A stretch of 64,000 nucleotides of DNA from Charina bottae (Eukaryota > Chordata > Lepidosauria > Squamata > Charinaidae): positions 484,001-548,000 of the forward strand of contig JALMGJ010000003.1 in NCBI GenBank assembly GCA_023362775.1, written 5' to 3'. The notes under the pieces are model-generated. The model worked only from the letters and a program-made list of their open reading frames with translations, was not told the origin of the DNA and searched no databases. Numbering within the stretch: position 1 is the first letter of the stretch; each line of letters begins with the position of its first letter. The position numbers and the translations under genes are program-made. Positions 44,930-55,482 of this stretch are shown piece after piece.

Positions 44930-45132
44930 CAGAGCTTTCCAAACTTTTCATGTTGGTGACACACTGTTTAGACATGCATCATTTCGCAACACACTCTTAC
45001 AGCAGGGCACAAGGCAGGCACTAGGACCTGCGTGGAATCCTGGCAGGGCTCGGAGGCAGCAGCAGCCCCGACACATCCAGACACTGCAGCTGACACACTA
45101 ACGTGTCGCAACACACAGTTTGGAAAGCTCTG
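44930..45132. mobile_element. hAT miniature element (CAGAGCTTTCC family)
   Basis: It begins CAGAGCTTTCCAAACTTTTC and ends CACAGTTTGGAAAGCTCTG, 203 bases, flanked by GCATAGAG and GTATAGAG (7 of 8). It lacks the GC-saturated core and is the same type as the outer element at 34342. Confidence 0.85.
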
Positions 45133-45399
45133 GTATAGAGAATAGTTTCATGTGCAAAATAATAATAATTTTGCACTTAAAGGAGATAATGAGAAGGAGT
45201 TCATTAATCGTATTTACAGCTTTATTGTTCAGCTGGTTTCATGGGTCTAGGTCTGGTATCAATTTAAAACATTTGCCATGGAATTACGTTCTCTTTCAGC
45301 TTCTCCAAATTTTACATATTGCATTTGTCAGTTTGATTACATAATTTCGGCTAGCTTTTGTTTTTTGGCGGGGGTGGGGGGAGAGTTTCCACTTCTGTT

Positions 45400-46530
45400 T
45401 ATTAAACCTCTCCAGTGAAGGAGAATCCATCATCTCTCAAGGTAGCCTGTTTACTGTTACACAGCTCTCACTATTAGGAATTTTTTTCCTGATGTCCAAT
45501 CAAAACCTCTTTCTTGTAATTTAAACCCACTGTTTCTTGTCCTGTCTTCTGGATCAACAGAACAATTCTGTCCATGTTTAATATGACAACTTTTAGGACA
45601 GCTGTCATGTTTCCTCATTGTTCTTTTTTTTTCCAGGTCAAACTTACCCAATGCTCCCAACTATACCATTTCTTACTAAGTTCAGCCCCTTATTGTCTTC
45701 TGTTGCCATCTTCTGGGCACACTCCAGTTTGTCAATGTCTGTCACGATGTCATCAATGCCATCCTGCCATGGCACCAAACTGTGATAGCTTGGGGGGGGG
45801 GGGGTGCCTGGCAGTAAAATCGCCAGACAGGTAAACGGTGCAAATCAAGGGAAAATCAAGGGAAACGAGACAAGCAATTCAGCACCCGGGATAGATCAAA
45901 AGAACTAAACACCACATCAGTGGATTCAAACGGAAACAGCAGGAAACTGACAAACAAGAACAGATTGAACTCAATAGCTAAATCCTAAGAAAGGGGGTGG
46001 GAACTTGGAGACTATTAAAATGTGGTATATGGAAACATACTCCACTCGAATCTTTAACGTGTTGCAAGCCACTAGCATAATAAAGATTTCTTTGTATTCC
46101 TGTGAGACTTGCGTGAGAAGTACTTCTGTTTAACGAAAGGGCGAGATCATCACAATGTCCCTCCTAAAATGCAATACCCAGAACTGGATGCAATATTCTA
46201 GGTACAATCTGACTAGTGCATACAGGAAAAATGACTTCTCTTGATTTTAACTCTATTTCTGTGAATGCAGCCAAAGTTTGCTTGCTTCTTGCTTGCTTTA
46301 CTTTCTTTCCTTTTTTGCAACTGTGTCACATGACATGCTTGGTTTATATTCAACTTGTGGTCCACTAAAAGCACATAGATCCATTCTGTATGTCCCTGTT
46401 GAAATTAATCTTGATGTTTTCTCCCATTGTCTCAGCTTGTCAAGATCTTGAAATGTGATAAAATGTCTCCCTATCTTTGTGTTATCTGCAGGACAGATAA
46501 TCATATGTGCTGATAGATGATGTGAAGAGG
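45400..46530 (-). mobile_element. CR1 LINE fragment, interrupted by a solo LTR
   Basis: The segments 45400-45739 and 46160-46530 are continuous with each other once the LTR is removed and have the CR1 3' region words CCTCTCCAGTG, TTTCTTGTCCTG, GATGCAATATTCTAGG and TCAAGATCTTGAAATG. The coding strand is minus. Confidence 0.6.
45740..46154 (+). mobile_element. Solo LTR (family TGTCA...ATCACA), copy B
   Basis: 415 bases from TGTCACGATGTCATCAATG to GAGATCATCACA, flanked by the 5-base duplication ATGTC (45735-45739, 46155-46159). AATAAAGATTTCTTTG near 46079 matches the poly(A) region of copy A. A G run near 45794 varies between copies. Confidence 0.87.
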
Positions 46531-46683
46531 ATAAGGAAGAGTGAGCTTTGTGCCAGGAATGTATTACACTGATCTATATCTGGTTAAATCCATATAATAT
46601 GCAGAAAACAGACACTATCTTAGCCTCTGTAAATTATTTTACTTATAGATGAAATTTAGTCTCTCCCAGTTTTGCTTCCTTAA

Positions 46684-46735
46684 AGGTAAAGGTTCCCCCT
46701 GCACATTTGTGCAGTCGTGTCCAACTCTAGGGGCT
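46684..46735 (-). mobile_element. SINE tail fragment beside a hAT fold-back remnant
   Basis: The sequence GGTAAAGGTTCCCCCTGCAC to TAGGGGCTTCC is the end of the tRNA-SINE in reverse. It is followed at 46755-46780 by GTGGCTGAGGTTGAGAAAC, the end of the fold-back hAT family. The stretch 46790-48300 beyond shows nothing I recognise. Confidence 0.6.
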
Positions 46736-48301
46736 TCCTTAGCCCTTGGTATATCACAGTGGCTGAGGTTGAGAAACACTGGCCTTGGCTAAATTTAGTA
46801 TATAATTATCTTAAAAGATCTAAATTTAAAGACTTAAACATATCTAAATGGCCTGCCAAATATCTTCTGATGGAAAGGAAACACTTACAGGGTTGGGATC
46901 AACACAGGGGATACTTTTATCCGGAACAGCTGCATCCTCTTATATATCTGGCTGGAGTCTCATATTGCATTAAATAATGGTTTGTTTAACCATTGGTTGA
47001 GTTTATGTAACATGCTAAGGTACAATACATATAAACAAACCATAGTTATGTATAATCCTAACCATCTATTCAGAACTAAGACCTGTTCTTAAGCATTTAC
47101 AGTTAAGTAGCAGTAACCAGTAGTATTTATAAATACATATTTAAGCCACAAGGGGGCATATTTGGGGGGGTTTCTCTAGAAGGGAAGAAATTTGGACCAG
47201 TAATAAGTAAGTTCCTATTATAAGTTGGCTCATTTATTTATAGATTTGCTATTTGAAATATGCTATCTGTTTTCAGCCTTTGAACATAGAACAAGTTTTT
47301 TTTAAAAAAAAAATCCATGTATCCAAATGGGGGTTAACAATACCTTCATAATGCACCTTTTTTTTTAAAGACCATGTTTTGGCTGCAAAAATCCAGACAG
47401 GTACTAGATGGCAGAAAGGAGTTGCAGAAAACTCCAGCTCTTTGCTGCCATCTAATTTATAGACACTAGACCAGGGCTGCAAAATCCAGATAACCACAGG
47501 TTGACCACAAAGCATTCTGTATATTGTTGCTATCTAGTGGGCATCTGGATGTTAGCAACCTGGCTATATTAGGCCTGGATTCTTCACTTCATTTAAAACT
47601 GTAAATATACTACATATCTAAATAATTGTTCTTATTGCCACCATTCACCTACAGGATTTACCAACCTTATGCAGCTGAGTTGTAACAGAACGTATGTACC
47701 TGCCTGCCTGCTCTTTGACTGTAGTGCCAAAATAGGTTGCAATCATATAAAATATGGCTTATGGTTTGTCAGTGAGGTGTAAACCCAACCAATTGTGTTT
47801 TATTCACTCAACCATGGTTAAATAAACTATGGTTTAGCACAATATGTAAACCAATTCTCTTTCTGTATCTGTGGGTACATCAAAGTATGACTGTATGAAT
47901 ATGAATAATACAGTCATAATATATATAATATGAATATTCTATGTATTAATTTGTATACGTATAATATGTAGTATATACTGTCTATACTACACACTGTTTA
48001 TTCATACACTATCAGTGGTTTAATTAGCCATGGTTTATGAAGGAAGCCACAATAGGCTCAATTTATACAATACTTGAAGAAAAAGCACATTAGGATAGCT
48101 TGGTGTACTATATGAAAGGCTTACTGTGCTTAGACAGAGGTAGGATATCTATCCTAATGCTTCTGTTGCACTTTTGCATGCTTGTAAAAATGCTTGGGTA
48201 TATATTGGTATAGCTGTATGTTTTGGGAAATGGATTATGGTTATGTAGACAAATCCCATAATCTATGGATTAGACGGAATTAGGAGTCCAATCTTATGCA
48301 T

Positions 48302-48845
48302 AGGGGTGCGGTTAGCTCAGCGGGTTAAACCGCTGAGCTGTAAAGTCTGCCTATCTAATGGTCGGCAGTTCAAATCCCCGTGTGACGAGGTGAGCTCTTG
48401 CCACTCGCCCCAGCTTCTGTCAACCCAGCAATTCGAAAGCGCAAGCGAGTAGATAAATGGGTACCACGTTAAAGTGGGTCAATTTGCCGATGTCCTGTAA
48501 TTCGGGGGTCGCCCTTGGAATCGAAAGAAGATCCTGGAAATCCCGAAAATGGCAATGGAGGACGGAGGACGACAGAGGACGACGGAACCCAATTGGCGAA
48601 CATCCAGGACGTCAGCAGCCGACTCGGAAGCGAGGTATGCTGGGACATGTAGTCCAATGCCTACGGAAGAAGAGTCGGTTCCCCAACCCCCTTCCTGAGC
48701 GCGCGCGATGATAAATTGTATATTATAATGCTGTATAATTGTATAATTAGATATGAATTTGTAATACTGTAAGCCGCCTAGAGTCCTCCAATAGGGAGGG
48801 GATAGGCGGGGTATAAATATGATAAATAAATAAATAAATAAATAT
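48302..48845 (+). mobile_element. Mosaic SINE: tRNA head, promoter-like centre, L2-type tail
   Basis: The head GGTGCGGTTAGCTCAGCGGG and B box AGTTCAAATCC (48367-48377) are tRNA-like. The body shares CAGCAATTCGAAAGC and GGTACCAC with the other SINE family. Then comes a GC-rich stretch with a ZNF143-like site on the minus strand (ACTACATGTCCCAGCATA, 48636-48653), and finally GTAAGCCGCCTAGAGTCC and (AAAT)n, the L2-like LINE tail. The boundaries between modules are by eye. Confidence 0.6.
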
Positions 48846-49507
48846 TTATTCAAGGGTAAGTCCCACTAACATTAATGTGACTTACTCATTGGATTTAACC
48901 AATGTACTAAATTAGAAATAGTGGTTGGTTGGTTTTAGATTAATGTATTGTGTAAATATAGTGAACTGTGGTTTATTGAATAATGATACTTAAGCAATCT
49001 GTGGCTTAGTATGATGTCTGAATCAGGTCATAATTCAGAAAGAATTAGAATCCACTCTCTGTAGGCATCAGGATAAATGTTTGTACTGCCTGAACTCATA
49101 ATATTTTTGTTTCCAGGCTACTGAACAAGAAGTGAAACCTCCGAATCCTATTTTTACTTCATGGGGGATTTTCCCAGAGGTAGTCCAAGGGAAGGAAGTT
49201 CCTAGATAGTTCTGATAACTTTGTTGTTGACAGTAAGTATCATGAGGATCAGTTGAAATACCTTCATTAAAAATGAGTTGGAATATATTGAATATCAGCT
49301 ATCATAATCACCCACAGAAAGAAAGAAAGGACAAAGGGAAATTTCAGATTAGTCACAAGAAGTCCCCTATCTCTATCTACACAACATGTTTAAAACACTC
49401 CTAATGGCATTTAAGAGCTGTCTTCACAGCTTTTGGCTTCAGTAGTGATTATTTTTCTTGGGCGGAAGGTGATTTCCTTCTGTGCATTTCTATTAGAAGG
49501 CAGTGAT

Positions 49508-49672
49508 ATGGAGGAACAACTGGAGATGGAGGACAGAATAATGAAAAAGCTACCTGCAGAGAGAGAGAGTGGGAAGCAAACTAAACGGATCTCACTGTAT
49601 GTTGGGATCACGATTATACATTGGATAGTCTTACTTGTCTGCTTGATCCTTTTTGGTTTGTCCCATTTTCGG
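49508..49672 (+). CDS. Possible first coding exon of an unidentified single-pass membrane protein
   Basis: An ATG with purine at -3 and G at +4 opens 55 codons ending exactly at CGG|GTAAGT, a strong donor, phase 0. The peptide has a charged N-terminus (MEEQLEMEDRIMKKLPAERE) and then a hydrophobic stretch at residues 29-51 (SLYVGITIIHWIVLLVCLIL), giving a type II topology with a short cytoplasmic tail. A pyrimidine-AG (TTTCTATTAG) lies just upstream. I do not recognise the family and could not find a second exon. It may be a chance open frame. Confidence 0.25.
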
Positions 49673-51590
49673 GTAAGTCTGCACAAAAACCTCACCGTGC
49701 TGTGGCTCAGGATGAATTCATGTGCGACTTGAGGCTTTTTCTGGCTGAAGTCAAGTTGGTTTTATTTTGTTGGTCTTTTAAGGTGTGATGCCCTGCTGGT
49801 AAATTAGCATACTTTTCAAATTACAGAACTGCTCTTCAGTCATGCTGTCGTTCTGAAGGCAACTAAGCTTGCTCCTAAAATGGCTAGAAATTGTCCCTTT
49901 ATTCATGTGTTCACATACATGCCATGAAACAACAGGCATACAAAAAAACTATGGATTGCTATGTGGTTTAGTTATATGAAATATCTTCAAACAGCTATTG
50001 AAATCTTTCCTGGCATATAAGCTCTAAGACAAAACAACCCTATGATGTTCCTTCTGTTATTACTAGATTCTTCAACAATGAATAATACTTATTTTATTGA
50101 TGTGCTTTTAAGAAAGAACTATTACAGCCTTTCATACCTTGGCTTTTCTTAGATTGTTTTTATTACACATAAGAATAAGAATGTTTCGTTTTATTTATGT
50201 ATCTCAAGAATCACCTGTCACCAGTGAAGTCAATCTTAGTTTCTCCTATTTACTGACAAATGTAATATCTTGCCAAAGATCAATGGTAAATGTCAAAAAC
50301 AACCTTCAAGGTACAATAATGTTTGGATTTAGTGATAATCTCCTGTTTTGTAATCTTGAGACATTATGATATAATTTCATTATTTCTAGCATTTATTTAA
50401 AATGGTATGATTCATTGAAGCATATTGAAGCATCTCCAAAACAAGGAGAAATACTTCTATAATTTATATACTACTAAAATTCTCGTGTCTGTTTGCAACC
50501 TTCAATTGGGCAAAACGGTGCATCATAGCGCAACTATTTTTGAACCAAGTTACTGCAAATGGGCTAACTTAAAGAATGCATCCAAAATCTGGGACCCATT
50601 ACATGTGGGATTGAAATTTGGCAAAGTTGTGGCCACTTCAGTGCCACCATGCCTTCCGACTACACTTTCTAGAAACCCATAGGTTGCATGGTGCAAGGGA
50701 AGATGGGATGGGAGTATCCCCGCCCTCTTTCCTGCCTCCCTCTGGCCCCTGCGCCCAATTGGCTGGTGGCAAGGCCCGACGGGCAAGCGGTGATTGGCTG
50801 CTTTGGAACCAAGGCTGAAATTTGAAATCTTAATGGCAGTGGGCGGCAAGGGAAGGACGAGAGAGTGACTCGGTTGCCTGCTGGTGAGGTACGGCTGGCT
50901 GGGGGGTACTGGTGGTTGACGGATGAGCCCTCTTCCTCCCTGAAGGGAGTGGGCCCTTGGCGACACACCAGGATGGGAAGCGGGGGTGCAGTTTTCCTTG
51001 CGGTCCATGGCTCCCTTTGTTCCCCCTCCCCCAAGCAAAGTGGCAAGCAGTTCTGCGGGTCAGCTGAGGAGGAGGAGGAGTGATTTCCGATGCTCCCTGC
51101 CAGCTTCCCACAAGCAAAGTCAATGGGGAAGCCAGGAGGAAGTCAGAAATCACTCCCGCTCCCACTGCTTTTTTGCTTTCAGTAAAAGGTTCAATGTCAG
51201 CCTCATTTCGAAGGTTAGTACTAAATATCTATTTAGTTAGGCACAATGGAAAGTGACAAAATTAATCCCCATATTTTTACTTTGACAAGACCCAGTAAGC
51301 AAGATAAATTTGGGATAAACTTTTCTATATTGGAGAAGAGCCAATGTGTACAGCACATCCCATAACTGGAAGTCTACAAGGAAGAAAAGAGAAGGGAGTA
51401 GGTTTGGAGGAAGGATGTAAGGATAAATGTCTTATCTGCTGATCATAGAAAACTTTAAAATCAAGGCAGAATCACAAGGGACATATTGGCTGTATAAGAG
51501 AATATTTGTCACAAGGTACTATTAATCTGTTACAGTAGCAATCAATATTAGACATACAATTTTATAACAATGGAAATAAATTGAAATACT
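49673..51590. other. Unassigned DNA with a GC-rich patch
   Basis: The part 50540-51180 is GC-richer, with two CCAAT-type words (CCCAATTGGCTG, GTGATTGGCTGC, about 50755-50803). Its start (ACTAAAATTCTCGTGTCTG, 50472) resembles an unclassified reptile repeat. Open frames on both strands overlap here and none has family features. Confidence 0.4.
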
Positions 51591-51615
51591 GTACACACAC
51601 ACACACATACACACC

Positions 51616-51824
51616 CCGTTCAATTCTCGGATACTGCCTGGAAAAGTCCTTGCAGTTTTCTTGGCAAGGTTTTTCGGAAGTGCTTTGCCATTGCCTGCTT
51701 CCTAGAGCTGAGAGAGTGTGACTGGCCCAAGGTCACCCAGCTGGCTTTGTGCCTAAGGCGGGACTAGAACTCACAGTCTCCCGGTTTATTGCTTGGTGTC
51801 TTAATGACTACACCAAACTGGCTC
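51616..51824 (-). mobile_element. Sauria-type tRNA SINE with BovB-like tail
   Basis: Read on the minus strand: GAGCCAGTTTGGTGTAGTCA at the right end, GCCCAAGG... centre, and the CTGCAAGGACTTTTCCAGGC tail at the left, next to an (AC)n run at 51594-51617. Confidence 0.8.
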
Positions 51825-52307
51825 TACATTAGATATAATGTACAGTCAAATCTTCCCTAGTTCTTTCTCACATCCTATGTACTTCTATAATGTCATCCAT
51901 CCCAGTGGTAATTATAGATACAGTAGCATTGTATAACACAAATGGTTTCAAAATGACATCTATGGACAAAAGAATGCACAGAAAAATATTCTAAGACAAA
52001 CTACATCTGCTCATTTCAGATTCTCTGTGGTAAAGCCCACCCACCTCTAACTGATGTATGGTGAGATATGAGAAAGAAATAAAATGGCATGTTCCAAAGA
52101 TATTTCTATATCTATACAGGTCCAGGCATGTATTGTTTTTCACTTTTCAAGAGGAAGTTAGCTGATTATCTCATACTTAGTTGTGTGGGATGGCTCAAGA
52201 AATTAGAGAACTTGGTTTAATTCATCAGACATTATGCTTCTAAGATGGGCTTTTTGACCATTAAAGGAGAATCAAAACATGGGCTATGCAGTTCACTCCT
52301 ATGAGCA

Positions 52308-52460
52308 ATTGTTGTTGTTGTTCAGTCGTTTAGTCGTGTCCGACTCTTCGTGACCTCATGGACCATAGCACGCCAGGCCTTCCTGTCCTCCACTGCCTCC
52401 CGGAGTTTACTCAAGTTCATGTTCATCACATCGGTGATGCTATCCAACCATCTCATCCTA
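52308..52460 (-). mobile_element. BovB/RTE LINE 3' end fragment
   Basis: The sequence TTGTTGTTGTTCAGTCGTTT then GTCGTGTCCGACTCTTCGTG is the reverse of an RTE-BovB 3' end, as at 61140-61240 in the opposite orientation. Confidence 0.7.
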
Positions 52461-53043
52461 TGAGCAATACAGTTACCTTTTTGTAAACTGGTAAAATATA
52501 ATAATATGTTTGGCTCTGGCCAAACTAAACAATTTTTTTTAAAATTAAGCTTAAAAAATGTCTCACTGAAATTCATTTAAAATCATCTATTAATTGTTCT
52601 TAATTATCCACAATCCTACATGTTTTTCTTAGTCATAAGATTAGGCCAGCAAAATTTTCTGGCCCCAGGTGACATTGCATGATTTTTCACATTAGCTTAG
52701 GTAGCCTTCTCAAATTTTTAGAAAACTTATAAGATCACCAAACATTTTAGTGATATTTTGACAATCTCATCTCAGGAATTCTGAAATGTATTATTTTTGC
52801 TTTAAAAAAATTATTTTATTTTAATTCAATGTTGCATGGCTACAAGCACCATTCAGGGCTGCAACATTTGCCACCTTCCCAAACTCTTAGTTATTTCTTT
52901 GTTTTGGATTCAGATAATTTTTCAACAGTTTCTTTAAATCATAATGTTTGTAACTCTTTGCCAGAATCTGGAGTTGATTCTAGATTCATTTAGTCTTATC
53001 ACTGCTCACTTAAGGGTCAACAATGCAAATTTATCTAACAGAG

Positions 53044-53150
53044 CATTTTATTTATTTAATTTTTATCCCACCTTTATTATTTTTATAAATAACTCAAGGC
53101 AGCGAACATACCTAATACTCCTTCCTCCTCCTATTTTCCCCATAAATAAC
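53044..53150 (-). mobile_element. Sauria-type SINE, 3' part
   Basis: TTTTTATCCCACCTTTATTA, AACTCAAGGCAGCGAACATA and CCTCCTATTTTCCCC in reverse orientation; 5'-truncated. Confidence 0.7.
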
Positions 53151-53229
53151 TCAGTTGAAGGTGGGGTATTAATGGTGTGATGTTAGCATGTACAACATTA
53201 AGAAATATTATTACATTTTAAAATTATCA

Positions 53230-54085
53230 TACATTATCATAGAGTTGGAAGGAGTCATTTAGGCCATCAAGTCTAACCGCCAACTTATTGTAGAATCCAA
53301 AGTGAAGCTGTGTAGCCTTTGCTTTAACACAGTGTTCCTCAACCTCAGCCATTTTAAGATGTGTGGACTTCAACTCCCAGAATACTCCAGCCAGCAATGC
53401 TGGCTGGAGTATTCTGGGAGTTGAAGTCCACACATCTTAAAATGGCTGAGGTTGAAGAACCCTGCTTTAACACATTCAATCTATCACCTCACTGGTTTCA
53501 CTATTGAACTGACCCTTTTGATATGATTTTTCCCCTTCACATTGTTACAATCTGCTTTCCTATAACTTAAATCTATTATTCTGTGTCCTGCACTGTGAAA
53601 CAAGAGACAGTAGGTCCTGATCTTCTATAAGACATCCTTTCAGGTATTTAAAGAATGCTTAGCATTTTTTGTCCAGGTTAAGAGTACACAGCTAATTCAG
53701 TCTCCCTTCATAGGCCGTAGTTTTTAATCCCCTGATGATCTTTGTTGCTCTTTTCTCAGCCTGTTCCAATTTCTCTGAGCATTGGACACTATACTCAAGA
53801 TGGGGTTTGATCAGTGCAGAATAGAGTGGAATGATTTCTTCCTGTGATTCGGGAATTATACTTCTGTTGCATTTACTGTTTCCACAGCCATGTCACACTG
53901 CTGGTTCATACTCAGTTTGCAATCGAGTTTTCCGATGTCATTTTTTACAAGTATCATTACCAAGTTAGTACCACCCATCCTATACTTGTGCATTTTATTT
54001 TTCTTTTCTAATGAGTAACTTTGCATTTGTTGATATATTAATATGCTCCAGGGACCAAGTTTCTTGCTGGAGGATTAGTTTGAAT
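53230..54085 (-). mobile_element. CR1 LINE fragment, with a hAT fold-back element inside
   Basis: It starts ATCATAGAGTTGGAAGGAGT (CR1 3' end, reversed), then CACTGTGAAACAAGAGACAG, TGTTGCTCTTTTCTCAGCCT and GCTGGTTCATACTCAGTTTG, which is CR1 3' ORF2 order on the minus strand. The hAT element 53330-53464 interrupts it. Confidence 0.75.
53330..53464. mobile_element. hAT-type fold-back miniature element, near-perfect palindrome
   Basis: Starts CAGTGTTCCTCAACCTCAGC, ends GAGGTTGAAGAACCCTG; the two halves pair almost completely around CCAGCCAGCAATGCTGGCTG. The 8-base duplication CTTTAACA flanks it (53322-53329, 53465-53472). Confidence 0.93.
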
Positions 54086-54099
54086 TCAGAAATTTGGGC

Positions 54100-54440
54100 C
54101 CCAAAAGCTGAGTCATCCTTTTTGGCCTTCCATCCAGTTATGTTTCACAAGACCAAGGAAAGACTGCTTTGAACAATTCCCAGCCAATCCAACTGGTGTT
54201 GGTGGAGATGGGATGCTATATAAGGAACAGGAGTGACCACAAGGCAAGGCGGAGAGTGAGCGACTACTGTATATCGTCAGAAACTGGAGAGCGGGAAGAG
54301 CCAAATACTCTCCACTAGGGGAGGGGAGAAGTTGGAGATAGGAGCTGATACAGACATATACCCACAGACGATACTTAAACAAATGAAGGATTTTATCTGA
54401 AAATACTTATGCTAATAAAGTAGTGAGAGTTAATGTTATG
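54100..54440 (+). promoter_or_regulatory. LTR-like unit: CCAAT, TATA and AATAAA in order
   Basis: AGCCAATCC at about 54182, CTATATAAGG at about 54218-54227, and CTAATAAAG at about 54412 are spaced like a U3-R arrangement. TG/CA ends and a duplication were not found, so this may be a solo LTR remnant or coincidence. Confidence 0.3.
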
Positions 54441-55230
54441 TACAAGTGGCAATATAATTTACAAAACCTAGCATGTACAGAATAGTATATGTAAACATAT
54501 AAGAAACAACCTATTTAATTTCCTCCCTCTCAAATCTCTTTCTCTCGTTTTCCACTTGTGCTTTATTTCGGCTTCTTCCCTCCTTATCTCAATGACTGAT
54601 ACTGGCATGTCTGAGTTTTCTCCTGGCTGTCTTGCTGCCAAACAAAGCCTTTCACTCAGGAAATTCCACTGTCCAGATTCAGTATCTGACTTTCCTTAGA
54701 CAAATGTAAGTCCGTCCTCCTGCTCTTTCCACGTTTTCATGAGCCTCTCCAGGATTTTCCTCCCGGTCTTCCTCCTTGTCTCAAGGCCAGAATCTCTGGA
54801 CTTGCAGACTCTACTGCACTCCACATTTACCAGGCAGCGTCCTTTCCAGCAGCATGTCCTGAAGCATCTGCAATACAAACCCTTTTTTCTGCTCTTCCTG
54901 GCTTTTTATATTTTTATATTCTATACCCAGGACGTAAACATGGCACTATACTGTATACCTTCTAGCATTTTCCCCTTTCTGCCTACATGCTCCTGGTCTT
55001 ATTGATGAGTCACTTTCCTTCAGCCAGGCTCTTCAACCTGCCACATGTCCAACGTTTGCTGACTGAAGGGGGTAGAAAACTCCAGTTCTGACTGTAAATG
55101 ACAAGAGTGTAGTCCAGCAGAAGGAATACTGAGAGAGACAGATGCTTTATATTTCTGATATTTATATGGGCCATCAGCATGGGCTCACCATCTGGCTCCT
55201 CTGATTGGGTGGCACTGCCATAAACAGGCA
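54441..55230. other. No recognised feature
   Basis: A minus-strand pyrimidine-AG at about 54864 opens a short frame, but it has no conserved motif. No named repeat is seen. Confidence 0.45.
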
Positions 55231-55234
55231 TAAA

Positions 55235-55482
55235 AAGGTAAAGGTTCCCCCACACAGTCGTGTCCGACTCTAGGGGCCGGTGCTCATCTCCGTTTGTTAG
55301 CCGAATAGCCAGTGTTGTCCGAAGACACTTCCATGGTCATGTGGCCAGCGTGCGGAACGCTGTTACCTTCCCACCAAAGTGGTACCTATTCATCTACTTG
55401 CATTTGCATGCTTTCGAATTGCTAGGTTGGCAAGAGCTGGGGCGAGTGAGGGAGCTCACTCCGTCACGCGGGACTAGATCCA
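55235..55482 (-). mobile_element. tRNA-derived SINE, head-truncated
   Basis: AAAGGTAAAGGTTCCCCCAC, GTCCGACTCTAGGGGCCGGT and GCATTTGCATGCTTTCGAAT in reverse orientation; it stops at GCGGGACTAG before the B box. Confidence 0.8.

Noticed and set aside
50550..51165. Minus-strand open frames of 111-162 codons in the GC-rich patch
   Set aside because: Three overlapping frames of Pro/Arg-rich sequence with no domain; composition effect.
54696..54878. Minus-strand short exon after TTTGTATTGCAG
   Set aside because: Acceptor-like site only; weak donor and no family resemblance.
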